Origin: an uncultured Saprospiraceae bacterium
GTDB taxonomy: Bacteria > Bacteroidota > Bacteroidia > Chitinophagales > Saprospiraceae
Length of the DNA: 5,227 nt
Direction of reading: 5' to 3'
Assembly (NCBI GenBank): GCA_937952155.1
Contig: CALFYH010000188.1
Location: 1 to 5,227 of the forward strand
Shown here: one piece after another, positions 1 to 5,227 of the stretch
Numbering within the stretch: the first letter of the stretch is position 1
How the letters are laid out: every line of letters begins with the position of its first letter
Made by a program: the position numbers and the translations under genes
Notes under the pieces: model-generated
What the model was told of the DNA's origin: nothing
Seen by the model: only the letters and a program-made list of their open reading frames with translations
Database searches by the model: none

Positions 1-6
1 AAGTAA

Positions 7-37
7 TAAATATTTATTGATAAACAATAAATATTTA
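7..37. repeat. Perfect 13-bp inverted repeat with 5-base loop
   Basis: Bases 7-19 (TAAATATTTATTG) and 25-37 (CAATAAATATTTA) are exact reverse complements, separated by the five bases ATAAA. Because the core TAAATATTTA is itself a palindrome, the same region also reads as a direct repeat of a 12-base unit at 5-16 and 26-37. The stem has only one G:C pair, so a hairpin would be weak for its length. It could be the terminator of a gene lying off the left edge or a binding site for a dimeric regulator, but no adjacent T-tract or neighbouring gene decides between these. In such AT-rich DNA chance is also possible, though 13 perfect pairs is long. Confidence 0.55.
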
Positions 38-228
38 GTGATTATAGATGTTTTTAACAAAAATTTTTCTCAATTATAGAATGACATTATTTAATTCCTT
101 TGGGTGAAAGATACTAGAAACCAATTCATATACTCATCAAACAGCAATTCACCTTTGATTTGTTATATTCCAAATCCTTCTCCTAACTTTACCCATTCAG
201 CTTTTATAAATATCTCGCATTCTTTCCG

Positions 229-236
229 TAATTTTG
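229..236 (+). promoter_or_regulatory. Candidate Bacteroidota -7 promoter box for the flavin reductase gene
   Basis: TAATTTTG fits the Bacteroidota -7 consensus TAnnTTTG exactly and ends 21 bases before the ATG at 258, implying an untranslated leader of roughly 15 bases. No TTG is visible at the expected -33 distance (about 203-211), so the assignment rests on one box and on its position. The box also contains the TTG at 234 that would otherwise be an alternative start codon, which argues against translation starting there. Confidence 0.35.
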
Positions 237-257
237 CAATTCAAAAATACCGAAACC

Positions 258-1109
258 ATGAAGCGCAAAATAGTCCCTGGACAAATACCAACCAAAGACC
301 TACACCAATATATTATCGGAGCTGTAGCGCCACGACCAATTGCTTTTGTCAGTACCCTCGACGAAAATGGCGTACAAAACCTGGCGCCTTACAGCTTTTT
401 TAATGCATTTTCGTCCAATCCACCTATCGTAGTTTTTTCGTCCAATAGACGTGTCTCTGACAATACTACAAAGGATACGCTGCACAATGTACGAGTCAAT
501 AAAGAGTGTGTCGTCAATGTTGTCCCATATTCCATCGTACGTCAAATGTCTTTGGCATCGGTAGAGTTTCCTTCTGAAGTTAGTGAATTTGGAAAAGTAG
601 GACTCACACCTGAGCCATCAGAAACAGTAGCAGCACCTCGTGTACTAGAGTCACCTGTCAATATGGAATGTAAGGTCAAAGACATCATCGAACTAGGAGA
701 ACATGGCGGAGCAGGCCATCTCATCATCTGTGAAGTAACCATGATCGCCGTATCTGAATCTGTCATCCATGATGATCGCTTGGATCCACACAAACTGGAT
801 TTGATGGGCCGTATGGGTCGCAATTACTATGTCCGAGCCAGTGGTGATGCCGTATCAGAAATATATCAATCGGTGACGGCGATTCCATTAGGATTTGACG
901 GATTGCCCAAGTCAATTAGAGAAAGTAAGATCCTTACTGGAAATGAAATAGCAGCATTGGCTTCATTGACGAAAGTGCCAGAAATATCAGAAACCAGCCT
1001 CACCACAGATGACATTAAAAATTTGTCGGAAACAGAAAAGCACCAAATGGCTTCCGAATTAATAGCAGAAGGAAAGGTAAATGATGCTTTATATTTACTG
1101 ACAGTTTGA
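258..1109 (+). CDS. Flavin reductase-like, FMN-binding split-barrel protein
   Basis: This encodes a 283-residue protein of the flavin reductase-like (DIM6/NTAB, COG1853) family, a soluble split-barrel fold that binds FMN. The most telling stretch is residues 21-60, with the APRPIAFVST motif (24-33), the NLAPYSFFNAFSSNPP segment (41-56) and a following VVFS strand; these form the flavin site in the family. Residues 150-160 (GGAGHLIICEV) and 176-198 (DPHKLDLMGRMG to RASGD) are also typical. The core ends near 200. The remaining 80 or so residues are a mainly helical-looking tail beginning around RESKILTGNE (221-230), which I recall from Bacteroidota homologues but did not check. There is no signal peptide or membrane segment. 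I chose ATG 258 over an in-frame TTG at 234 because that TTG lies inside the candidate promoter box and the family begins near this point. No Shine-Dalgarno is visible. The beta-CASP gene follows after 77 bases on the same strand, so co-transcription is possible. The substrate is unknown: these proteins may reduce free flavin, serve a partner monooxygenase, or act on other compounds. Confidence 0.9.
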   Translation: MKRKIVPGQIPTKDLHQYIIGAVAPRPIAFVSTLDENGVQNLAPYSFFNAFSSNPPIVVFSSNRRVSDNTTKDTLHNVRVNKECVVNVVPYSIVRQMSLASVEFPSEVSEFGKVGLTPEPSETVAAPRVLESPVNMECKVKDIIELGEHGGAGHLIICEVTMIAVSESVIHDDRLDPHKLDLMGRMGRNYYVRASGDAVSEIYQSVTAIPLGFDGLPKSIRESKILTGNEIAALASLTKVPEISETSLTTDDIKNLSETEKHQMASELIAEGKVNDALYLLTV

Positions 1110-1186
1110 AGGGATTCTTTGATTTGAAAGTTGTAATATTGGTTATTTACCCAAGATTGCTTATCATTGCCTAAAGTTTTATAATA

Positions 1187-2602
1187 ATGAAAATCAGATT
1201 TTGCGGAGCAGCACAGTTTGTGACGGGTAGTTCACACCTTATTGAGCTGGACAATGGATACAAGATCCTGCTTGATTGCGGACTTTTTCAAGGCAAAGGC
1301 ACTAATATTTGGGATTGGAACAATCACTGGTACTTCAAGCCAATAGAAATAGATTGTGTGGTACTTTCTCATGCCCATATAGATCATTGTGGTAGATTGC
1401 CCAAATTGGTAAAAGATGGGTACAAAGGGCCGATTCATTCTACTCATGCTACTCGAAGTCTTTGTGCTGTCATGCTTCTAGATAGTGCCAAAATCCAAGA
1501 GATGGATGTGACCTGGCACAACGAAAAAGTATTAAAAAAACGCAAAAAAGCAAAGGAAAAGCTCCGAGAGCCTTTGTATATAGGTGAAGATGTGGCACCA
1601 GCTATGATTCGATTTGAAGGTCATCCTTATGATGTGTGGGAACAAATTCATCCAAATGTGCAAGTCATGTTTAGGGATGCAGGACATATTTTAGGCAGTG
1701 CATCCGTCACATTGAAAATCAATGAAAACGGAAAGGAAACCATAATCGGATTTACAGGAGATATCGGAAGACCTGATAGACCTATTCTCCGTGATCCTGT
1801 ACCTATGCCGATGGTCGATTATTTGATTTGTGAATCCACTTATGGTGATCGCCTACACGAATCAGGTCCAGAACAATCAGCCCAATTTTTGGAGGTAATA
1901 AAAAAAGCTTGTGTTGAGAAAAAAGGCAAGCTCATCATTCCTGCATTTAGTCTCGGACGTACGCAAGAGATCGTCTATATGCTAGACAAGATGGAAACTG
2001 CCGGCCTCTTACCAAAGATAAAAATATATGTCGATAGCCCATTGGCCGTAAATGTTACCCATATTTTTGGATTGCATCCAGAGTGTTTTGACAAAGAAAC
2101 CAATGAATATCTTTCTGTAGATAGCAATCCATTTGGATTCAACAACCTGGTGTATATCAAGGATGTAGAAGATTCTAAAGCACTAAATTTCACGAAGGAG
2201 CCATGTATCATCATCTCAGCCTCTGGTATGATGAATGCGGGTAGAGTAAAACATCACTTGTTCAATAACATCGAAAATCCAAATAATACGTTTCTTATCG
2301 TCGGATATTGTTCGCCCGAAACTCCTGGTGGTGTCTTGCGGACAGGTGCCAAAACGATCAATATTTTTGATGAGGAAAAGATCGTCAGAGCCGAAGTGAA
2401 AATTATGGATTCTTTCTCCGCACACGGCGATAGAGATGAGATGCGCGATTTCATTTATAATCAAAAAGGCAATGTCAAGAAGATATTTTTGGTCCACGGT
2501 GAGCCAGAAACACAACTCAATTTCAAACAATTTCTCATCGAGCAGGGCATGGGCATGATAGACATTCCATCACCTGGTCAAGAAATAGAAATCAGGGAGT
2601 AA
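1187..2602 (+). CDS. MBL-fold/beta-CASP RNA-processing nuclease (CPSF73-like)
   Basis: This 471-residue cytoplasmic protein has a metallo-beta-lactamase domain, an inserted beta-CASP domain (about 205-395) and a C-terminal RMMBL segment (about 400-440). All metal and catalytic motifs are present: D30 in LLLDCG (motif 1), H62, H64, D66 and H67 in SHAHIDH (motif 2), H167 in DAGHILGSA (motif 3), D192 in TGDIGR (motif 4), E216 in CESTYGDR (motif A), H413 in SFSAHGDRDE (motif B) and H437 in LVHGEPE (motif C). A histidine at motif C marks the RNA-acting branch; DNA-acting members usually have valine. The conserved ISASGMMNAGR loop is at 343-353. Length and architecture fit single-unit bacterial CPSF73-like proteins such as Thermus TTHA0252; there is no KH domain as in archaeal aCPSF1. 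Residues 114-127 form a lysine/arginine-rich patch that might touch RNA (inference). Bacterial members are thought to cut or trim RNA, but the target here is unknown. The start is the first ATG in the frame and opens directly on the family's first strand (MKIRFCGAAQFVTGSSH). No Shine-Dalgarno and no convincing promoter of its own are seen in the 77-base gap after the flavin gene. Confidence 0.93.
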   Translation: MKIRFCGAAQFVTGSSHLIELDNGYKILLDCGLFQGKGTNIWDWNNHWYFKPIEIDCVVLSHAHIDHCGRLPKLVKDGYKGPIHSTHATRSLCAVMLLDSAKIQEMDVTWHNEKVLKKRKKAKEKLREPLYIGEDVAPAMIRFEGHPYDVWEQIHPNVQVMFRDAGHILGSASVTLKINENGKETIIGFTGDIGRPDRPILRDPVPMPMVDYLICESTYGDRLHESGPEQSAQFLEVIKKACVEKKGKLIIPAFSLGRTQEIVYMLDKMETAGLLPKIKIYVDSPLAVNVTHIFGLHPECFDKETNEYLSVDSNPFGFNNLVYIKDVEDSKALNFTKEPCIIISASGMMNAGRVKHHLFNNIENPNNTFLIVGYCSPETPGGVLRTGAKTINIFDEEKIVRAEVKIMDSFSAHGDRDEMRDFIYNQKGNVKKIFLVHGEPETQLNFKQFLIEQGMGMIDIPSPGQEIEIRE

Positions 2603-2623
2603 GAACGAAAGGTGTAATTCTTA
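2600..2623. repeat. Short inverted repeat joining the two convergent stop codons
   Basis: TAAGAA (2600-2605) and TTCTTA (2618-2623) are exact reverse complements around a 12-base loop. The outer three bases of each arm are the stop codons of the beta-CASP gene and of thrA. The stem is only six pairs, one of them G:C, and no T-tract follows on either strand, so it is a poor intrinsic terminator. It is listed because nothing else in the 18-base gap could end either transcript; the two mRNAs may simply overlap at their 3' ends. Confidence 0.2.
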
Positions 2624-5074
2624 ACTACCAGCACTAATAATTTCGGCAAATATCCCTGCTGCGGTGACTTCTGCACCTGCTCCCGGTCCACGCACTACCA
2701 ATGGTCGCTGCTTGTATCGCTGAGTAGTGAATACGATCATATTGTCACTGCCGCCAAGGTTGTAGAATGGACTATCTGTAGTCACGGTTTCTACGCCACA
2801 AGATACTTTTCCATTTTCTGCTTTCGCAATAAATCGGAGTGATCCACCAGCTTGTTTTGCCTTAGTCAGCATTTCATTGAAATAGGCATCTTCTTGCTTT
2901 AATGTTGTAAAAAACGCATCCACACTTGTTGCTTGCATACAGTTATCCGGCAAAATAGGATTTATACTGACTTCATCAGTGTTAACGGCATATCCAGCTT
3001 CTCGTGCCAAGATGGTGATCTTTCTTTTGACATCAGCACCAGATAAATCGTCCCTTGGATCTGGCTCTGTATAACCCAATTCTTTGGCTTCATTTACCAA
3101 CTGACTGAATGGCTTAGTACCATCAAAATTATTGAAAATGAAAGATACCGAACCCGAAAGTACAGCCTCTATTTTGATGATTCTGTCTCCACTATGTATC
3201 AGATTTCTCATGGTAGATATAACGGGCAGCCCAGCACCTACATTGGTTTCGAAAAGAAATTCTACATTGTGTTTGCGAGCCAATTGCTTCAGAGACAGAT
3301 AGTTGTCATAAACAGATGAAGCGGCAATCTTATTGGGTGTAGCAACAGAAATACTGGCTTCAAATATTTTTTTGTATAAATCAGGTATCTGTGTATCGGC
3401 GGTGTTATCAATAAAAATCGTATTTGCTAAGTTCATAGATATCATTCTGTCCACAAATAATTTTGGGTCTGAAGACTCATTACTTGATGTAAGTATATTT
3501 TTCCAATCGGACAATTGGATACCATTTTCATCAAAAACCATTTTTTTGGTATTGGCTATGCCGCACACCTTGATCTCCAATCCATTTTGATCTCGAAGTA
3601 TATCCTTCTGTTCTTCCATTTGCTGCAAAAGTGTACCACCGATCAGTCCAGCTCCGATCATAAACACATGGATACGTTTGGTATCTGATAAGAAGAATGA
3701 ATCGTGAATCGCATTGAGTGCTTTGCCTTCATCATTTTTATTGATCACAAAGGAGATGTTCAACTCAGAGCTACCTTGTGCTATGGCGATGACATTGATA
3801 CCGTTTTTGCCTAGACCTTCGAAAAGCCTTCCAGCCACACCAGGCACATTTTTCATTTGCTCACCGATGATAGCTACCACACAAAGGTCATTTTCTGCTT
3901 TTACATTTTCGATCAGTCCATCTTCTATTTCTTTACCGAATTCTTCACTGATGGCTTCTATGGCGCTTTTGGCTTCCTTGTCAGAGACTGCAATACTTAT
4001 AGAATGCTCTGAGGATGCTTGTGTGATGAGAATAACATTGATTTTTTCCTTACCCAATGCAGTAAATAATCTTCCAGAAACACCTGGTACGCCCATCATG
4101 CCACTACCTTGAAGACGAATTAGGGATAAATTACCCAAAGAACTGATACCTTTGATGGTGGATTTGAATGTAGCGTCGTGTTCTTTATGGATTCTAGTAC
4201 CAATAAAACCTGGATTAAAGGTATTTTTGATATAAATAGGAATGCCTTTTCGCAAAGCTGGCTGGATTGTAGGCGGATAGATAACTTTGGCCCCGAAATG
4301 CGACATTTCCATTGCCTCGGCATAGCTAAGTTGCGGTATGGTAAAAGCTTGTTTGACCTTGCGTGGATCACAAGTAAGGACACCATCTACATCTGTCCAT
4401 ATCTCTAGCACTTCTGCATCCAATGCGCCTGCGAGTATGGCTGCAGTATAATCAGATCCACCACGACCCAATGTTGTCGTCAATCCACCAACATCAGATC
4501 CTATAAATCCAGTCACTATCTGCAAACTATGTTTGTGCTCTGCAAAGTAATCGACAATAGCCTTATCTGTCAATTTAAAATTTACCTTAGCAGCGCCAAA
4601 ATCTTTGTTGGTTTTAATAATATTGCGGGCATCGAGATATGCGGAATCCAAGCCTTTTTCAGTAAAAGCTTTTGAAATAATAAAATTAGAATTTCGCTCT
4701 CCGAAGCTTAAAACATAATCCATCGTACGCGGTGACGCTTCTCTGACCAAAAATATGCCTTTTAGTAAGTCGAGCAATGTGTCATGATTTTCGTTGAGCA
4801 ATGGTAAGATCATATTAAAACCTTGCTCGCTCAAAAGTTCTTTTGCGGCCAGATTATGTCTCTCTGTAAATTGTTGAAAAAGTAGTTGATATTTCTTTTT
4901 GCCTTGGCTGGCCAATACACTCATTTCTATAAGCATATCTGTGACGCCACCGAATGCTGAGAAAACAATGGCCATTTTTTCACCAGATGAGATTCTTGGT
5001 TGGATGATTGAAAAAATCTGTTGAATCCGATCTGCATTGGCAACGGATGACCCGCCAAATTTTAATATACGCAT
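2621..5074 (-). CDS. thrA: Bifunctional aspartokinase / homoserine dehydrogenase
   Basis: This 817-residue cytoplasmic enzyme phosphorylates aspartate with ATP (N-terminal half) and reduces aspartate semialdehyde to homoserine with NAD(P)H (C-terminal half), steps one and three of the route to threonine and methionine. The length nearly equals the 820 residues of E. coli ThrA. The kinase domain (1-295) has KFGGSS (5-10), FGERNS (124-129), TTLGRGGSDYTA (200-211) and WTDVDGV (226-232). Two ACT domains follow (about 316-390 and 397-465), with Q352 and Q433 in matching QASSE and QGSSE loops; these correspond by motif and 81-residue spacing to the threonine-sensing glutamines of plant aspartokinase-homoserine dehydrogenase, so threonine inhibition is expected. 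The dehydrogenase (about 467-817) has the Rossmann loop GAGLIGG (474-480), TPNKIA (579-584), ETNVGAGLP (609-617), LSGSVSFIFN (639-648), and TEPDPRDDLSGADVKRK (669-685) with the likely catalytic pair D681 and K685; it ends with GPGAGAEVTAAGIFAEI (797-812 region). The reading frame is complete and no key residue is missing. The start ATG opens on MRILKFGGSSVANA, matching the family N-terminus. No Shine-Dalgarno is present, but a good promoter lies just upstream. The 3' neighbour is convergent, so thrB and thrC are not directly downstream. LysC/MetL-type relatives are the only alternatives; the ACT-pair pattern favours ThrA. Confidence 0.96.
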   Translation of the reverse strand: MRILKFGGSSVANADRIQQIFSIIQPRISSGEKMAIVFSAFGGVTDMLIEMSVLASQGKKKYQLLFQQFTERHNLAAKELLSEQGFNMILPLLNENHDTLLDLLKGIFLVREASPRTMDYVLSFGERNSNFIISKAFTEKGLDSAYLDARNIIKTNKDFGAAKVNFKLTDKAIVDYFAEHKHSLQIVTGFIGSDVGGLTTTLGRGGSDYTAAILAGALDAEVLEIWTDVDGVLTCDPRKVKQAFTIPQLSYAEAMEMSHFGAKVIYPPTIQPALRKGIPIYIKNTFNPGFIGTRIHKEHDATFKSTIKGISSLGNLSLIRLQGSGMMGVPGVSGRLFTALGKEKINVILITQASSEHSISIAVSDKEAKSAIEAISEEFGKEIEDGLIENVKAENDLCVVAIIGEQMKNVPGVAGRLFEGLGKNGINVIAIAQGSSELNISFVINKNDEGKALNAIHDSFFLSDTKRIHVFMIGAGLIGGTLLQQMEEQKDILRDQNGLEIKVCGIANTKKMVFDENGIQLSDWKNILTSSNESSDPKLFVDRMISMNLANTIFIDNTADTQIPDLYKKIFEASISVATPNKIAASSVYDNYLSLKQLARKHNVEFLFETNVGAGLPVISTMRNLIHSGDRIIKIEAVLSGSVSFIFNNFDGTKPFSQLVNEAKELGYTEPDPRDDLSGADVKRKITILAREAGYAVNTDEVSINPILPDNCMQATSVDAFFTTLKQEDAYFNEMLTKAKQAGGSLRFIAKAENGKVSCGVETVTTDSPFYNLGGSDNMIVFTTQRYKQRPLVVRGPGAGAEVTAAGIFAEIISAGS

Positions 5075-5098
5075 GCTGTAAAATTTTTAAAATAGCTG

Positions 5099-5127
5099 CA
5101 AAAATACGATATCAATTTTACAATCAA
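5099..5127 (-). promoter_or_regulatory. Bacteroidota-type promoter of thrA
   Basis: Read on the minus strand, TTG (5127-5125) is followed after 18 bases by TATTTTTG (5106-5099). This matches the Bacteroidota promoter pattern of a -33 TTG and a -7 TAnnTTTG at normal spacing. Transcription should begin near 5092, giving a leader of about 18 bases before the ATG at 5074. That leaves no room for a threonine leader peptide or attenuator of the E. coli thr type, so transcriptional attenuation is unlikely from this promoter. Confidence 0.6.
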
Positions 5128-5183
5128 TATAAAATGTATTTCGAGGTGTATGTGAAATATTATTGAATCTTAGAAATTGTATA

Positions 5184-5227
5184 AGATCGGAAGAGCACAC
5201 GTCTGAACTCCAGTCACTGACCACTAT
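5184..5227 (+). other. Illumina TruSeq-type adapter sequence (artefact)
   Basis: Bases 5184-5217 match, without mismatch as I recall it, the 34-base constant part of the TruSeq read-1 read-through adapter, starting AGATCGGAAGAGC and ending CCAGTCAC. The next eight bases (TGACCACT, 5218-5225) sit where the sample index belongs, and the last two (AT) agree with the start of the constant flank ATCTCG that follows the index. The first six index bases equal the common six-base index TGACCA, but the continuation CTAT instead of ATCT fits an eight-base index better. This is library-construction sequence carried into the assembly; native DNA ends at 5183 (the A at 5184 could belong to either). Confidence 0.98.

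Noticed and set aside
234..257. TTG at 234 as start of the flavin reductase gene, adding eight residues.
   Set aside because: It lies within the TAATTTTG promoter box, has no ribosome binding site, and ATG 258 gives the N-terminus expected for the family.
104..403. Rightward open frame of 99 codons starting with GTG and overlapping the start of the flavin reductase gene.
   Set aside because: Its second half lies in another frame of a well-supported gene, its first half reads AT-rich non-coding DNA with low-complexity N/S/F/I composition, and the product shows no recognisable motif.
1134..1141. TAATATTG as a promoter box for the beta-CASP gene.
   Set aside because: It departs from TAnnTTTG at one position and no TTG lies at usual spacing upstream (the nearest are 12 and 25 bases away), so it is no better than chance in this AT-rich gap.
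1534..1549. Runs of seven and six A in the beta-CASP gene (A AAA AAA in frame) as a possible programmed -1 frameshift site.
   Set aside because: The zero frame is intact and encodes the whole protein; a -1 shift would meet a stop at 1585 and give only a fragment of about 133 residues. No stimulatory hairpin or upstream Shine-Dalgarno-like element is evident.
3714..4112. Rightward open frame of 132 codons opposite thrA.
   Set aside because: It is antisense to the conserved ACT-domain region of thrA, and its composition is explained by the complementary strand; there is no promoter or recognisable motif.
258..5074. A new multi-gene system combining the flavin protein, the beta-CASP nuclease and ThrA.
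   Set aside because: The genes belong to known families, thrA is convergent and has its own promoter, and there are no fusions, toxin-antitoxin patterns or shared regulatory sites linking them.

Overview
The window looks like one short assembled contig from a member of the Bacteroidota. Three things suggest this. The DNA is AT-rich. None of the three genes has a recognisable Shine-Dalgarno sequence. Two genes carry a TAnnTTTG box, the -7 element of Bacteroidota promoters, 21-24 bases before their start codons. The protein sequences also resemble Bacteroidota homologues as I remember them, but no search was run and I cannot name a genus.

Layout: bases 1-257 are AT-rich and non-coding, with a perfect 13-bp inverted repeat at 7-37 and a probable promoter box just before the first gene. 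Two genes then run rightwards: a flavin-reductase-family FMN-binding protein (258-1109) and, 77 bases later, a metallo-beta-lactamase/beta-CASP protein of the RNA-processing type (1187-2602). Facing them, with only 18 bases between stop codons, is a large leftward gene (5074-2621) for bifunctional aspartokinase/homoserine dehydrogenase (ThrA). Its promoter is well formed, with a TTG and a TATTTTTG box 18 bases apart at 5127-5099. The last 44 bases (5184-5227) are not biological: they match an Illumina TruSeq-type adapter followed by index bases.

The genes do not form an obvious system. ThrA catalyses the first and third steps from aspartate to threonine and methionine. It keeps all motifs of both enzymes and has two ACT domains with the paired glutamines expected for threonine feedback. 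The beta-CASP protein is probably a ribonuclease and the flavin protein a redox enzyme of unknown substrate; neither is clearly linked to threonine synthesis. I see no mobile element, CRISPR array, tRNA, rRNA or defence system. The points most worth attention are the adapter artefact, the absence of thrB/thrC directly downstream of thrA, and the very short predicted thrA leader, which leaves no room for an attenuator.
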